Assembly (NCBI RefSeq): GCF_000143825.1
Contig: NZ_CM000961.1
Coordinates: 248,001 to 312,000 of the forward strand
Direction of reading: 5' to 3'
DNA from: Corynebacterium genitalium ATCC 33030
GTDB lineage: Bacteria; Actinomycetota; Actinomycetes; Mycobacteriales; Mycobacteriaceae
Length of the DNA: 64,000 nucleotides
The notes under the pieces were generated by a model. The model was not told the origin of the DNA, did no database searches, and saw only the letters and a program-made list of their open reading frames with translations. Every line of letters starts with the position of its first letter. Positions within the stretch are counted from its first letter, which is position 1. The translations under genes and the position numbers were made by a program. Positions 27,256 to 36,674 of this stretch are shown one piece after another.

Positions 27256-27612
27256 TTAAGCCTCCTTCTGGCTCTCAACTACCACGGTGATGTGGCAGGT
27301 GCGCTTGCGGATCTGGAATGCGCGGCCCTGGGCGCGCGGCTGGTAGCGGCGCATGGTCGGGCCTTCGTTGGCGTATGCCTCGGAAATGACCAGCGTGCGC
27401 GGGTCAAGACCGAAGTTGTTCTCAGCGTTGGCAGCTGCAGACGCGACGACCTTGGCCACCTGGGTGGACACGGACTGCGGCGCGTACTTCAGGATTGCCA
27501 GGGCCTCGGACACGGACTTGCCGCGGACGAGGTCGAGGACGCGGTTCGCCTTCATCTGCGAAGTGCGAACGTACTTGGCGGTAGCGCGTGCGGAGGTGAT
27601 GGTGTCACTCAT
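27256..27612 (-). CDS. rplV: 50S ribosomal protein L22
   Basis: 118-residue exit-tunnel protein. [24 protein letters not shown] N terminus is seen as [20 protein letters not shown], and the extended tunnel loop includes [15 protein letters not shown] with the usual residues. Start 27612 is 4 bases after the rpsS stop; the 11-base word spans this junction. Confidence 0.96.
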   Translation of the reverse strand: MSDTITSARATAKYVRTSQMKANRVLDLVRGKSVSEALAILKYAPQSVSTQVAKVVASAAANAENNFGLDPRTLVISEAYANEGPTMRRYQPRAQGRAFQIRKRTCHITVVVESQKEA

Positions 27613-27613
27613 T

Positions 27614-27624
27614 GCTTATCGACG
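27614..27624 (+). repeat. Copy of the 11-base word GCTTATCGACG at the rpsS/rplV junction
   Basis: Exact copy. On the minus strand CGT CGA TAA GC supplies the last two Arg codons and the stop of rpsS, so the word is placed precisely at the gene end. Confidence 0.85.
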
Positions 27625-27891
27625 CCCCTTCTCTTCCTTGACGTGACCCTTGAAGGTCTTCGTCGGTGCGAATTCACCGAGCTTGTGGCCGACCATGGAC
27701 TCGTCGATGAACACCGGCACGTGCTTGCGGCCGTCGTGGACGGCGAAGGTGTGCCCGATGAAGTCGGGGAGAATGGTCGAGCGGCGGGACCAGGTCTTGA
27801 TGACCTGCTTGGTTCCGGCCTCGTTCTGAGCATCCACCTTGTTGAGGAGGTGCTCGTCAACGAACGGGCCTTTCTTTAGGCTGCGTGGCAT
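27616..27891 (-). CDS. rpsS: 30S ribosomal protein S19
   Basis: 91-residue head protein of the small subunit. It begins [16 protein letters not shown] and holds [27 protein letters not shown] as family landmarks. It lies 16 bases after rplB. The C terminus ends EEKGRR, encoded in part by the 11-base word. Confidence 0.96.
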   Translation of the reverse strand: MPRSLKKGPFVDEHLLNKVDAQNEAGTKQVIKTWSRRSTILPDFIGHTFAVHDGRKHVPVFIDESMVGHKLGEFAPTKTFKGHVKEEKGRR

Positions 27892-27907
27892 GTGAAGTTA
27901 CCTCCTC

Positions 27908-28744
27908 TTAGCGCTTCTTGTTCGGGCGACGACGGCGCACGATCATGTTGTTGGAATAACGGTTCGGGTTGCGGGTACGGCCTTCCTGCTGGCCCCACGG
28001 GGAAACCGGGTGGCGGCCACCGGAGGTCTTACCCTCACCACCACCGTGCGGGTGGTCGACCGGGTTCATGACAACACCGCGGACAGTGGGCCTCCAGCCC
28101 TTCCAGCGCATACGGCCGGCCTTACCCCAGCGGATGTTGATCTGGTCAGCGTTGCCAACCTCGCCGACGGTCGCGCGGCAGCGGATGTCCACGCGGCGGA
28201 TCTCGGAAGACGGCATACGCAAAACGGCGTAGGTGCCTTCCTTACCCAGCAGCTGGATGGACGTGCCTGCGGAACGGGCCAGCTTGGCGCCGGCGCCCGG
28301 CTTGAGCTCCACGGCGTGGATGGTCGTACCGGTCGGGATGTTGCGCAGCGGCAGGTTGTTGCCCACCTTGATGTCGGCGTTGGCGCCAGCCTCTACCGTG
28401 GTGCCCTGGGTCAGGCCCTTCGGTGCGATGATGTAGCGCTTCTCGCCGTCTGCGTAGTGCAACAGAGCGATGTTGGCGGTGCGGTTCGGGTCGTACTCGA
28501 TGTGAGCGACCTTTGCCGGGATGCCGTCCTTGTCGGAGCGGCGGAAGTCAATAACGCGGTACTGGCGCTTGTGGCCGCCGCCACGGTGGCGGGTAGTGAT
28601 GTGGCCGTGAGTGTTGCGGCCACCCTTCTTCGGGAGCGGGCGCAGCAGGGACTTCTCCGGGGTGGAACGAGTGATGTCCTCGAACTCGGAAACGGAGCTG
28701 TTGCGGCGACCCGGGGTTGTCGGCTTGTACTTACGAATAGCCAT
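27908..28744 (-). CDS. rplB: 50S ribosomal protein L2
   Basis: 278-residue protein close to the peptidyl-transferase centre. It begins [14 protein letters not shown] and carries the conserved GRNNxGHIT-type stretch as [18 protein letters not shown], plus [19 protein letters not shown] with the key His of the family. Length and order are standard. Confidence 0.97.
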   Translation of the reverse strand: MAIRKYKPTTPGRRNSSVSEFEDITRSTPEKSLLRPLPKKGGRNTHGHITTRHRGGGHKRQYRVIDFRRSDKDGIPAKVAHIEYDPNRTANIALLHYADGEKRYIIAPKGLTQGTTVEAGANADIKVGNNLPLRNIPTGTTIHAVELKPGAGAKLARSAGTSIQLLGKEGTYAVLRMPSSEIRRVDIRCRATVGEVGNADQINIRWGKAGRMRWKGWRPTVRGVVMNPVDHPHGGGEGKTSGGRHPVSPWGQQEGRTRNPNRYSNNMIVRRRRPNKKR

Positions 28745-28790
28745 AGTAGTTCCTTTTCGATCTAACTCTTTTCGTTAGCGCTGGCTGCCG

Positions 28791-29096
28791 CTAGGCAGTC
28801 GCGCCTCCGAAAATGTCGATGGAGTCGCTGCCCTCGCGGAGGGTGACGTAGGCGCGCTTGGTGTCCTTCCGCTTGCCCCAACCGGTGCGGGAACGCTTGC
28901 GCTTGCCCTCGCGGTTGACGGTGTTCACGGAATCGACCTTCACGCCGAAGATTTCCTCCACGGCAATCTTGATCTGGGTCTTGTTGGCTTCCGGAGCGAC
29001 GTAGAACGTGTAGGTGTTCTGCTCCATCAGGCCGTAGGTCTTCTCGGAGAGGACCGGGGCGATGATGATGTCGCGCGGGTTGGCGATCTTAGCCAT
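28791..29096 (-). CDS. rplW: 50S ribosomal protein L23
   Basis: 101-residue exit-site protein that docks trigger factor and SRP. It begins [21 protein letters not shown] and has [20 protein letters not shown]. Its ATG overlaps the rplD stop by one base. A 46-base gap separates it from rplB. Confidence 0.96.
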   Translation of the reverse strand: MAKIANPRDIIIAPVLSEKTYGLMEQNTYTFYVAPEANKTQIKIAVEEIFGVKVDSVNTVNREGKRKRSRTGWGKRKDTKRAYVTLREGSDSIDIFGGATA

Positions 29097-29758
29097 TAGT
29101 TCTTTGCCTCCTCTGCGGCACCAACAGCGTTTGCGCGGCCCACGAAGTCGTGGAGAGCTTCCACGGAGAAGACCACGTCGTCTGCGTTGAGCACGTCGTA
29201 GGTGTTCAGCTGACCCGGCTCAAGGATGGTCACGCCCGGCAGGTTCCGTGCGGAAAGACGGGAGTTGACATCCTCACGGCCGATGACAAGCAGAACCGAC
29301 TTGCGGTCGGTGAGGCGCTCGACGAAGGCGCGGGCGGACTTGGTCGACGGGGTCTGACCCGGAACGAGCTCTTCGACCACGTGAATGCGGTCGTTCTGAG
29401 CACGGTTGGTCAGGGCGCCGGCAAGAGCTGCCTTGATCATCTTCTTCGGGGTGCGCTGCGAGTAGTCACGCGGCACCGGGCCGTGAACCGTGCCACCGCC
29501 GGTGTAGTGCGGTGCGCGGATGGAGCCCTGGCGTGCGCGGCCGGTGCCCTTCTGGCGGAACGGCTTGCGGCCACCGCCGCGGACCTCGCCGCGGGTCTTG
29601 GTCTTGTGGGTGCCCTGGCGTGCAGCGGCGAGCTGCGCGTTGACCACCTGGTGCATCAGGGGCACGGAAGCTTCACGGTCGAACAGCTCGGCCGGGAGCT
29701 CGACAGTGCCCTTGGTTGCTCCGTCAGCGGTGTGGACATCAAGTGTCAGGTTCGTCAT
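29096..29758 (-). CDS. rplD: 50S ribosomal protein L4
   Basis: 220-residue tunnel protein. The extended loop is [19 protein letters not shown], the macrolide-proximal region, and it is wild-type-like. In enterobacteria L4 autoregulates the S10 operon; whether it does so here is unknown. ATG 29758 overlaps the rplC stop by four bases. Confidence 0.96.
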   Translation of the reverse strand: MTNLTLDVHTADGATKGTVELPAELFDREASVPLMHQVVNAQLAAARQGTHKTKTRGEVRGGGRKPFRQKGTGRARQGSIRAPHYTGGGTVHGPVPRDYSQRTPKKMIKAALAGALTNRAQNDRIHVVEELVPGQTPSTKSARAFVERLTDRKSVLLVIGREDVNSRLSARNLPGVTILEPGQLNTYDVLNADDVVFSVEALHDFVGRANAVGAAEEAKN

Positions 29759-30408
29759 GCGTGAGCACCGCCCTTCACTGCGGTCTTGACGGTGACCAGG
29801 CTGCCCTTAGCGCCGGGAATGGCGCCCTTGATCAGCAGCAGGTTGGAGTCGCCGTCGATGCGTTGAATCTTCAGGTTCTGGGTAGTCACACGGTTGCTGC
29901 CCATGCGGCCAGCCATGCGCTTGCCCTTGAACACGCGGCCCGGGGTGGCGCAGCCACCGATGGAGCCGACGCGGCGGTGCGCAGCCTGGTTACCGTGAGC
30001 GGCACCCTGGCCTGCGAAGCCGTGGCGCTTCATGGCACCTGCGTAGCCCTTGCCCTTGGTGGTGCCGGCAACGTCGACGAAGGTATCGCCGTCGAAGATG
30101 TTGACGGTCACTTCCTGGCCAAGTTCGTAGGCAGAGGTGTCGTCCATGCGGATCTCAGCCACGTGGCGGCGCGGGTTCTGGCCGGCCTTCTGGTAGTGGC
30201 CTGCCTGCGGCTTCTTCGCCTTACGGGGATCAATGTCGCCGTAAGCGATCTGGATGGCGGAGTAGCCATCGGTTTCTTCAGTGCGGATCTGGGTGACAAC
30301 GCACGGCCCAGCCTCGACGACGGTCACCGGGATAACACGGTTCTCCTCGTCGAAGATCTGGGTCATACCGAGCTTGCGGCCCAGAATGCCCTTGATCTCG
30401 TTAGTCAT
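29755..30408 (-). CDS. rplC: 50S ribosomal protein L3
   Basis: 217-residue protein reaching the peptidyl-transferase centre. It begins with the family core [20 protein letters not shown] and ends [14 protein letters not shown]. The central loop [23 protein letters not shown] is conserved. It is the second gene of the S10 operon, 13 bases after rpsJ. Confidence 0.96.
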   Translation of the reverse strand: MTNEIKGILGRKLGMTQIFDEENRVIPVTVVEAGPCVVTQIRTEETDGYSAIQIAYGDIDPRKAKKPQAGHYQKAGQNPRRHVAEIRMDDTSAYELGQEVTVNIFDGDTFVDVAGTTKGKGYAGAMKRHGFAGQGAAHGNQAAHRRVGSIGGCATPGRVFKGKRMAGRMGSNRVTTQNLKIQRIDGDSNLLLIKGAIPGAKGSLVTVKTAVKGGAHA

Positions 30409-30421
30409 GTGTCAGTTCTCC

Positions 30422-30727
30422 CTACTGGATGTTCACGTCGACGCTGGCAGGAAGGTCGATGCGCATGAGGGCATCCACCGTCTTCGGCGTCGGGTCGAGG
30501 ATGTCGATGAGGCGCTTGTGAGTGCGCATCTCAAAATGCTCGCGCGAGTCCTTGTCCTTGTGGGGAGAACGAATAACGGCGTACACGTTCTTTTCGGTAG
30601 GCAACGGCACCGGTCCAACGACGCGGGCACCCGTGCGGGTGACCGTCTCAACGATCTTCTTCGCAGATGCGTCAATCGCTTCGTGGTCGTAGGCCTTGAG
30701 CCGGATGCGGATCTTCTGTCCCGCCAC
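30422..30727 (-). CDS. rpsJ: 30S ribosomal protein S10 (NusE)
   Basis: 101-residue head protein, also the NusE antitermination factor. It begins (M)[20 protein letters not shown] and ends with a VDVNIQ strand. The start is GTG 30727. It is the first gene of the S10 operon and has a leader of over 100 bases with a stable hairpin. Confidence 0.97.
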   Translation of the reverse strand: MAGQKIRIRLKAYDHEAIDASAKKIVETVTRTGARVVGPVPLPTEKNVYAVIRSPHKDKDSREHFEMRTHKRLIDILDPTPKTVDALMRIDLPASVDVNIQ

Positions 30728-30765
30728 GTAAACCTCTTCCTCGCTTCCCCACGTTCACTCTCTCG

Positions 30766-30802
30766 CTTCGCTCGATGTGAACAAAGTGAATTGAGAGCGA
30801 AG
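30766..30802 (-). promoter_or_regulatory. Hairpin in the S10-operon leader
   Basis: On the minus strand CTTCGCTC (30795-30802) pairs with GAGCGAAG (30766-30773) around a 21-base loop. It lies about 40 bases ahead of the rpsJ GTG and could be a leader control element, but no T-run follows. Confidence 0.45.
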
Positions 30803-30997
30803 AGGTGAGGACTAGCTTGCTTCTTTTCTCTATAACGTTGTCCGGTTCAGGGCCCGGCTGACAACGCCAGTGTCTTTCAAACGAATTGACTGCCATGACA
30901 ATCGGCGGAAGATGCATGGCGTGAAAACAACGCGCTTGTCAGTGCTTCCGCTGAGCAAGAAAGCTCAGTGTCAGGCTTGGAAGGAGGTGGGCAGATC

Positions 30998-31008
30998 GCT
31001 TATCGACG
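30998..31008 (+). repeat. Copy of the 11-base word GCTTATCGACG
   Basis: Exact intergenic copy upstream of rpsJ; forms an inverted pair with the copy at 31120, 111 bases between. Confidence 0.85.
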
Positions 31009-31119
31009 ATCAGCGCCCCGTGGCCTTCGTGTACTGCCGCTGTTTATTTGCCATGCCCCTTCTCCGGTCCCCGGTCTCGAGAGTGCCTCGTGGTGGCCTG
31101 TGCTCGATCGCAGGTCCTT

Positions 31120-31130
31120 CGTCGATAAGC
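31120..31130 (-). repeat. Copy of the 11-base word GCTTATCGACG
   Basis: Exact intergenic copy facing the one at 30998. Confidence 0.85.
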
Positions 31131-31288
31131 AATGCTGGCTTACCGTGCAAAAGGTGTCATGTTCGCCTTACCAGCGACGCCGTGTTGAAGACGCCGTGTT
31201 AAAGCAACCCGAGTATTTAAACACACAGCTCAAACCGAAAGCAAATAGGAGGACTTGGTCTCGAAACGGTACCGATCTTCTTCTCGCA

Positions 31289-31317
31289 TTGCCGAGGTAC
31301 GCAGGCGAGCCTAGTAT
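31289..31317 (+). promoter_or_regulatory. Candidate promoter of the Asp23/Gls24 locus
   Basis: TTGCCG (31289-31294), 17-base spacer, TAGTAT (31312-31317), 47 bases before ATG 31365, with GGAAGGA as ribosome site. Housekeeping-type spacing; no stress-sigma motif such as GGAAT/GTT was recognised. Confidence 0.55.
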
Positions 31318-31364
31318 GGCGAGTGACGCATAAGCGCAACTAACCCAACTTTCCCGGAAGGACC

Positions 31365-31895
31365 ATGATGGACACCAACAACCAGAACCCGACCTCCGCT
31401 GACGTTCCCGCAACCGCCGAGACCGGCGGCTCCACCACTCCTGAAGCAGCAGCTCAACCGCGCAACGAGGCGCTCGAGACCGAGCACGGTTCTACCGTCA
31501 TCGACGACAACGTTGTGGGCAAGATCGCCGGCATCGCTGCCCGCGAGGTCTCCGGTGTGCACAACCTGGGCGGCGGCGCGGCCCGCATGTGGGGCGCAGT
31601 CCGTGAGTCCCTGACCGCTTCCACCAATGTCCAGCAGGGCGTGAACGTTGTGGTGGAGAACGGCCACGCTGACGTCGCCGTTGCCATCATCGCCGAGTAC
31701 GGAGTTGCCATCCACGAGCTGGCTAACGCTATCCGCGAGAACGTCACCATCGCCGTGACCCGCATGACCGGCCTGATCGTCGACCGCGTCGACGTCACCG
31801 TCCACGATGTCAACCTGCCGGAGCAGAACACCGAGGAAGAGGCCGTCCGCAACGAGCCGACCTACCCGGCTAACGGTCAGGTCCTGGAACAGTAA
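31365..31895 (+). CDS. asp23: Asp23/Gls24 family envelope stress protein
   Basis: 176 residues. The Asp23 domain (about 45-160) shows IDDNVVGKIAGIAAREVSGVHNLGG and VVVENGHADVAVAIIAEYGV, diagnostic of the family. N- and C-terminal ends are acidic and low-complexity. In firmicutes Asp23 coats the inner face of the membrane through AmaP, and an AmaP-like gene ends this locus. Two adjacent ATG codons at 31365 and 31368 are possible starts. First gene of a six-gene operon. Confidence 0.9.
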   Translation: MMDTNNQNPTSADVPATAETGGSTTPEAAAQPRNEALETEHGSTVIDDNVVGKIAGIAAREVSGVHNLGGGAARMWGAVRESLTASTNVQQGVNVVVENGHADVAVAIIAEYGVAIHELANAIRENVTIAVTRMTGLIVDRVDVTVHDVNLPEQNTEEEAVRNEPTYPANGQVLEQ

Positions 31896-32230
31896 TGGCT
31901 TCGTTCTCCGTCACCCGCGACACCGCCGAGCAAATCTGCGGTGCCGCGACATCCGTGAAAGGCGTGGCGGGGTTGACCAGCGGCCGCATGGGCAGGGCTT
32001 TCCTGCGGGTGCCGGGCGCAATGATTGAGGGCATCGAGCTGATCGGGCCCTCGCACATTGCCATCCACGTCATCTACGACCTGTCCTCCCGCCGCGAGAT
32101 TCCGCACATCGTCGCCGACATTCAGAGCGCCGTCGCACAGACCCCCGCCATTGCGAGCATGGGCGCGCCGCGTATTGATGTCGTCGTGGCGGACGCCGTG
32201 CGCAGACCCCAGACGGCTACGCAAAACTAA
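31895..32230 (+). CDS. Small Asp23-like protein, 111 aa
   Basis: No signal peptide or membrane segment. The pattern VTRDTAEQICGAATSVKGVAGL ... IAIHVIYDLSSRREIPHIVADIQSAV matches the alternating beta/alpha layout of Asp23 domains, so it is probably a short divergent member. Its ATG overlaps the stop of the first gene (TAATGG). Role inferred from context only. Confidence 0.75.
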   Translation: MASFSVTRDTAEQICGAATSVKGVAGLTSGRMGRAFLRVPGAMIEGIELIGPSHIAIHVIYDLSSRREIPHIVADIQSAVAQTPAIASMGAPRIDVVVADAVRRPQTATQN

Positions 32231-32247
32231 GAGTATGGGACACAGAA

Positions 32248-32448
32248 ATGAACATTTTCTCCAATAAGACCGTCCTAGGCGCACTGATCGGTGTTGTGCT
32301 GGCGTTCGCGCTCATCTTGGGCGGGTGGCTCGGCTTCTTCTTCACCGCGCTCTTCGGCGCCATCGGTGGTGTCGTCGGCGCCCAGCTCGAAGGCCGCATT
32401 GACCTCGCCGAGCTGGTGAGCACAACCTCGGGCCGGGGTCGCGGCTAA
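32248..32448 (+). CDS. Small membrane protein, DUF2273 type
   Basis: 66 residues, nearly all in two close hydrophobic segments (VLGALIGVVLAFALILGG and FFFTALFGAIGGVVGAQL) ending in a short polar tail. DUF2273 proteins regularly accompany Asp23 genes (established context). The stop overlaps the next ATG by one base. Confidence 0.82.
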   Translation: MNIFSNKTVLGALIGVVLAFALILGGWLGFFFTALFGAIGGVVGAQLEGRIDLAELVSTTSGRGRG

Positions 32449-33467
32449 TGGATCCAGATTCCTACCGCATCAGCGAGAAGGCCGTTGGTCGCGTCGCCGA
32501 AGCGGCTGTGCTGACGGTTCCAGGCACCTGCGCGATCGACGCAAAACTGGCCGGCCTTGCCGGTCGTAGTTTTCCGCGCGTGGATGCCCATATTGACCGT
32601 CCCTCCGGCGCTGTCGCACTCGACGTAGAGATGGTGACCACCTACCCCGCCCCGGTCGGCGCGATTACCGACGAAGTCCGGCAGACGGTGGGCACCCATG
32701 TGGAAACGCTCACCGGTCTGACGGTCACGCGCATCAACATTGCCGTGGCGGATGCGGAAGTGTCCTCCCAACGGCGCGTGACGCGCACCGACTTGGCACA
32801 CCACCCCGTCGGCATTGTGCCGGCCCCGGTGGAGACCACCCCATCGACTGTCACCTCACCCGTGGTCAAGCCGCAGGCCGAGCTGACCCCAATCGTTGTG
32901 GACGACTCCACGTACGACCAGATCGCTCACGTGAGCACGCCGCCGGCACCGACCGTGCAGCACGTGTCCGCCCCGCCAGCGCCAAGCGTTCGCGGGGTGC
33001 CACAGCCGCCGATTCGCCCGCTCGATCCGGTGCTCACTCCCCCGCCGCTACCGTTGGCGGGTATTCAGCTGCCGCAGCCGCCGGCGCCACGCTCCCCCGT
33101 TGCGCCGGCACCGGCCCCGCTGCGCAGCATCACCGTCACGCAGTTCACACCCCAGCGGCCGATCACGGTTACCCGCGCATTCCCGCGCAAGCCGGTGATC
33201 ATTCCGCCGACGGAGCCGCTGCGCCAGATCACCGTTACCGCTCCGGCGCGAATCGCACCGGTGTCCCTGCCGGCACGCCGACCGCTCGACCCGATCTATG
33301 CACCGAAGCCCCAGCACGTTGAGGTCCTCCGGCCGGAGCCGCAACCGCTGCGACGCGTGGGTGTGGACAATCCCAAGCAGATCCTCGTGCCGCAGGCGCC
33401 TAAGCCGCAAGCGTTGACACCGATCACCGTCAGCCCGGACAACCTCGAGGAGGAAAGCGATGGCTGA
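32448..33467 (+). CDS. Asp23/Gls24 family protein with long Pro-rich C-terminal tail
   Basis: 339 residues. Residues 1-115 form an Asp23 domain (VGRVAEAAVLTVPGTCAID, VTRINIAVADAEV). The remaining two thirds are disordered and Pro-rich with a recurring ITVT element: RSITVTQF, PITVTRAF, RQITVTAP, then TPITVSPD near the end. The repeats may bind a partner along the membrane; no family function is known for them. It overlaps the next gene by eight bases. Confidence 0.82.
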   Translation: MDPDSYRISEKAVGRVAEAAVLTVPGTCAIDAKLAGLAGRSFPRVDAHIDRPSGAVALDVEMVTTYPAPVGAITDEVRQTVGTHVETLTGLTVTRINIAVADAEVSSQRRVTRTDLAHHPVGIVPAPVETTPSTVTSPVVKPQAELTPIVVDDSTYDQIAHVSTPPAPTVQHVSAPPAPSVRGVPQPPIRPLDPVLTPPPLPLAGIQLPQPPAPRSPVAPAPAPLRSITVTQFTPQRPITVTRAFPRKPVIIPPTEPLRQITVTAPARIAPVSLPARRPLDPIYAPKPQHVEVLRPEPQPLRRVGVDNPKQILVPQAPKPQALTPITVSPDNLEEESDG

Positions 33468-34092
33468 GATCCACGACATCACTGATTTGGCGCAGCCGCA
33501 GATTCCCCAACCTCAGGCGCCGCCAGCTCAGGGGCCCGATCACGTCGCCCCGCAACCCGGCGGTGAACCGCGCGGCAACCCGGTTGTGCGCTGGCTGACC
33601 GTCGTGCTCGGCCTGCTCCTGCTCGGCTTAGCGGGCGTGATCGGCCGCGACCTGTGGTACCGCTACCAGGAGAACGACCCGCAGAACTCGTGGATCCGCC
33701 CGGTCTTCGAGTGGCTCGGTGGCGCGGCGGTGAACCCGGTGGGAATCACCGTCGGCATCATCGTGGCGCTGGTGGGCCTGTGGCTGCTCATCACTGCGCT
33801 GATGCCGCGTCCACGGACGCACGTGCAGGTCGCTTCACCGTCCTCCATCTGGGTTCGCCCGGTGGACGTGGCCCGCAAGGCGACCGCATCTGCACGGTCC
33901 GAACTCGGCCGTTCGAGCATTTCCTCCAAGGCGACCCGCAAGAAGCTCATCGTGGACGTAGAGGATGACGGTTCCGGTCACCTCGACCAGCGTCTGGCAG
34001 CAACCCTGACCGAGCAGGTCCAAAGGCTCAATCCGCCGCCGCACGTCAAGGTCAACATCCACCAACCCGAACCGGTGAGGGAGCTGCAATGA
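33460..34092 (+). CDS. DUF6286-type membrane protein of the Asp23 locus
   Basis: 210 residues with a Pro/Gln-rich N terminus, two membrane segments (about 47-66, VVLGLLLLGLAGVIG; about 92-112, GITVGIIVALVGLWLLI) and a cytosolic C-terminal domain that resembles an Asp23-like fold (KKLIVDVEDDGSGH, HVKVNIHQPE). It overlaps neighbours by 8 and 4 bases, so it is translated with them. Family name is my best match; confidence is moderate. Confidence 0.72.
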   Translation: MAEIHDITDLAQPQIPQPQAPPAQGPDHVAPQPGGEPRGNPVVRWLTVVLGLLLLGLAGVIGRDLWYRYQENDPQNSWIRPVFEWLGGAAVNPVGITVGIIVALVGLWLLITALMPRPRTHVQVASPSSIWVRPVDVARKATASARSELGRSSISSKATRKKLIVDVEDDGSGHLDQRLAATLTEQVQRLNPPPHVKVNIHQPEPVRELQ

Positions 34093-34652
34093 CACGGACA
34101 CTCGCGTTCTTCGACCGCCTGATCATCTTCCTGCTGGGGCTGCTTCTGCTCCTTGGCGGGTTGATCCCCGCGGCGCTGTACTGGAACATTCCGTACGTTT
34201 CGGACTTTGTCCGCGACATCAACCGCTCCATGATTGCCGATGTGCCAGGAATGAATTGGTACACCGGCGCGCTCATCGCCGTCATGGTCGCCTCCATCAT
34301 CCTGGGGCTGTGGATGATCCTGTCGAACATTCGCAGCCGCGGGTTCAACAACCGCGCCATCGCCCCCGCCAATCCGGCGTTGGGTGAGACCCGCGTCAAT
34401 GTCGCCCGCCTCGCTCAGGCTGCGTGCAACTACGCCGAATCCACTGAGCCGATCACCAAGGCGACCCAGAACGTGTCCTACGTGGGACAGCGCCCAACCG
34501 CGACGTTCACCATCACAGCGAACCCCGAGTTCGACTTCGAGACGATCGTCGCCCACGTCGAGCAGCTCGACGAGGACTTCCGGGACGCTGTGGACACCAT
34601 GGACATCGACACGGTGTTCAAGCTTCACCTCGACAAGGTCGCGGCAAACTAG
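34089..34652 (+). CDS. amaP: AmaP-like membrane anchor of the Asp23 locus
   Basis: 187 residues: two membrane segments (FLLGLLLLLGGLIPAALY near 15-33; ALIAVMVASIILGLWMIL near 59-77) and a C-terminal soluble domain (NVARLAQAACNYAESTEP, TFTITANPEFDFETIVAHVEQ). This is the layout of AmaP, which tethers Asp23 to the membrane in other bacteria. ATG 34089 overlaps the previous stop (ATGA). Its TAG overlaps the stop of the convergent 34649-35353 gene. Confidence 0.78.
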   Translation: MTRTLAFFDRLIIFLLGLLLLLGGLIPAALYWNIPYVSDFVRDINRSMIADVPGMNWYTGALIAVMVASIILGLWMILSNIRSRGFNNRAIAPANPALGETRVNVARLAQAACNYAESTEPITKATQNVSYVGQRPTATFTITANPEFDFETIVAHVEQLDEDFRDAVDTMDIDTVFKLHLDKVAAN

Positions 34653-35353
34653 CTCTCTAAGAGCACGATCCGCTCCACCCGGCCCAAGACCTGGTCCTCT
34701 CCCCCGCCTACCGGGGAGACGACCAGGTCTTCGCCTATCTCGCACCGCACAACGCGCTCCCACGCCAGCGTAGTTTTCTCAACTGCCCGCCCCTCGACGC
34801 GCCATGTGTGGAGGCGATGACTGATCAGTACGCGGGCACCGTCGATAAGCACAAGCCACACAGCGTTGCCCACTTCCGCGAGCTCGAGCCCCTCCAGCTC
34901 AGGCGCGTCCCCCAGCGCTTCAATTCGCGTGACGACGCCTAAGCGGTGCTCAACCCCCTCCCCATCCCTGACCACAAGCAACCGGCCGGGACCCGTCGCC
35001 CGGAGAGATTCATACGCCCACATGCTCGGCTGCCGGTCGCGGTCCTGTACCGACCTGACGACGACATGGGACCGGGTGAGCGTGACGCTATGGTCGGGCG
35101 ATGCGGTTTCAACGAGGAAAGAATGCGCTGCGCGACCGTTCTCATCACGGGGCACGTCTGCTGGATGAATGGCGCGCTCGGCACGGAGAGCCTCAATCAA
35201 CTCCTCGTCGGAGGTGCCCCACCCCACCCCGCGGTTAGACAGCACACCGAGAAGCGTGGCCAGCGACAACTCAGGCTGCCCCTCCCACGTCAGGCGCAGC
35301 TCATCCAAAACAGTGGGGATCCGGGTCGGGTCAGGCATGTCGGACGGGCTCAC
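34649..35353 (-). CDS. Hypothetical protein, 234 aa
   Basis: Acidic cytosolic protein with no signal peptide or membrane segment; no family recognised. The N-terminal half has a winged-helix-like pattern (PELSLATLLGVLSNRGVGWGTSDEELIEALRAER, given as landmarks only) and the C-terminal half is beta-rich (VWLVLIDGARVLISHRL, LVVSPVGGGEDQVLGRVERIVL). It is convergent with amaP and its final codons overlap amaP by four bases. The gene contains one copy of the 11-base word. Confidence 0.65.
   Translation of the reverse strand: MSPSDMPDPTRIPTVLDELRLTWEGQPELSLATLLGVLSNRGVGWGTSDEELIEALRAERAIHPADVPRDENGRAAHSFLVETASPDHSVTLTRSHVVVRSVQDRDRQPSMWAYESLRATGPGRLLVVRDGEGVEHRLGVVTRIEALGDAPELEGLELAEVGNAVWLVLIDGARVLISHRLHTWRVEGRAVEKTTLAWERVVRCEIGEDLVVSPVGGGEDQVLGRVERIVLLES
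34840..34850 (-). repeat. Copy of the 11-base word GCTTATCGACG
   Basis: Exact copy inside the 34649-35353 gene, encoding VLIDGA; on the sense strand of that gene. Confidence 0.8.
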
Positions 35354-35386
35354 GCAACTGAATCTACACTCGCCCGGGTGAAGGCA

Positions 35387-35428
35387 CGAAAAAACCGCTG
35401 CCCCGGGATGAACCCGGAAACAGCGGTT
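35387..35428 (-). terminator. Intrinsic terminator of tuf
   Basis: AACCGCTG (35393-35400) pairs with CAGCGGTT (35421-35428), inner CCCGG/CCGGG. On the minus strand the stem runs into six T (35390 region). It lies about 30 bases after the tuf stop. Confidence 0.85.
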
Positions 35429-35460
35429 AGATCAGAGCGCTAGCGCTCGATCGCGAGTGA

Positions 35461-36651
35461 CTACTCGACGATCTTGGTGACACGGCCAGCGCCGACGGTG
35501 CGGGAGCCCTCGCGGATAGCGAAGCGCAGTCCCTCGTCCATAGCGACCGGCTGGATCAGCTCGACGGACATCTCAACGTTGTCGCCCGGCATGACCATCT
35601 CGGTGCCCTCCGGCAGCTTCACAACACCGGTCACGTCGGTGGTGCGGAAGTAGAACTGCGGACGGTAGTTGTCGAAGAACGGGGTGTGGCGGCCGCCCTC
35701 GTCCTTGGACAGGACGTAGACGGAACCCTCGAACTTGGTGTGCGGGGTGTAGGCGCCCGGTGCGATGACGACCTGGCCACGCTCAACGTCCTCACGCTTG
35801 AGACCACGCAACAGCAGAGCAGCGTTGTCGCCAGCCTCAGCGGTGTCGAGAAGCTTGTTGAACATCTCGATGGAGGTAACGGTGGTCTTCTGGGACTTCT
35901 CACGGATGCCGATGATCTCAACCTCGTCGTTGAGGTTCAGGACACCACGCTCAACACGGCCGGTAACAACGGTACCGCGGCCGGAAATGGTGAAGATGTC
36001 CTCGACCGGCATCAGGAACGGGCGGTCGGTCTCGCGCTCCGGGTCCGGGATGGAGTCATCGCAAGCCTGCATGAGGTCGACGATGGACTGAACCCACTTC
36101 TCGTCGCCTTCAAGAGCCTTCAGAGCGGAGATCTGGACAATCGGAGCTTCTTCGTCGTACTCCTGCTCAGCCAGCAGCTCGCGGACCTCCATCTCGACGA
36201 GCTCGATGATCTCCTCATCGTCAACCATGTCGCACTTGTTCAGAGCAACGAGGATGTACGGAACGCCAACCTGGCGGGCGAGCAGCACGTGCTCACGGGT
36301 CTGCGGCATCGGGCCGTCGGTAGCAGCAACCACGAGGATCGCGCCGTCCATCTGAGCAGCACCGGTAATCATGTTCTTGATGTAGTCGGCGTGGCCCGGG
36401 GCGTCAACGTGTGCGTAGTGACGCTTCGGGGTGTTGTACTCAACGTGGGAAATGTTGATGGTAATACCACGCTCGCGCTCCTCCGGAGCCTTATCGATGG
36501 CAGCGTAGTCGAATGCCTGGTTCTCCTCCGGGTACTGGCTAGCCAGAACCGTGGTGATAGCAGCAGTGGTGGTGGTCTTGCCGTGGTCGACGTGACCGAT
36601 GGTGCCGATGTTTACGTGCGGCTTGCTGCGCTCAAACTTAGCCTTAGACAC
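35461..36651 (-). CDS. tuf: Elongation factor Tu
   Basis: 396-residue GTPase that brings aminoacyl-tRNA to the ribosome. P-loop [34 protein letters not shown], and NKCDMVDD are intact; domains 2 and 3 ([31 protein letters not shown]) are complete. It has a separate promoter and a terminator, so it can be expressed independently of fusA. Confidence 0.98.
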   Translation of the reverse strand: MSKAKFERSKPHVNIGTIGHVDHGKTTTTAAITTVLASQYPEENQAFDYAAIDKAPEERERGITINISHVEYNTPKRHYAHVDAPGHADYIKNMITGAAQMDGAILVVAATDGPMPQTREHVLLARQVGVPYILVALNKCDMVDDEEIIELVEMEVRELLAEQEYDEEAPIVQISALKALEGDEKWVQSIVDLMQACDDSIPDPERETDRPFLMPVEDIFTISGRGTVVTGRVERGVLNLNDEVEIIGIREKSQKTTVTSIEMFNKLLDTAEAGDNAALLLRGLKREDVERGQVVIAPGAYTPHTKFEGSVYVLSKDEGGRHTPFFDNYRPQFYFRTTDVTGVVKLPEGTEMVMPGDNVEMSVELIQPVAMDEGLRFAIREGSRTVGAGRVTKIVE

Positions 36652-36674
36652 TGATTGTCCTCCTGGACGATCGT

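Larger units (their letters stand above)
30728..31364. other. Divergent regulatory region between rpsJ and the Asp23 locus
   Basis: 637 bases without a convincing gene; the open frames here have no family similarity and no ribosome sites. It contains the S10 leader hairpin (30766-30802), two exact copies of the 11-base word in facing orientation (30998 and 31120), and the Asp23-locus promoter (31289-31317). An A/T-rich site TTATAG at 30831-30836 (minus) may be the S10 operon -10. Confidence 0.6.

Noticed and set aside
30870-31333. Two overlapping plus-strand open frames of about 110-120 codons before the Asp23 locus
   Set aside because: Composition is irregular, no ribosome sites, no family similarity, and they contain the 11-base words and the promoter. 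Treated as intergenic.
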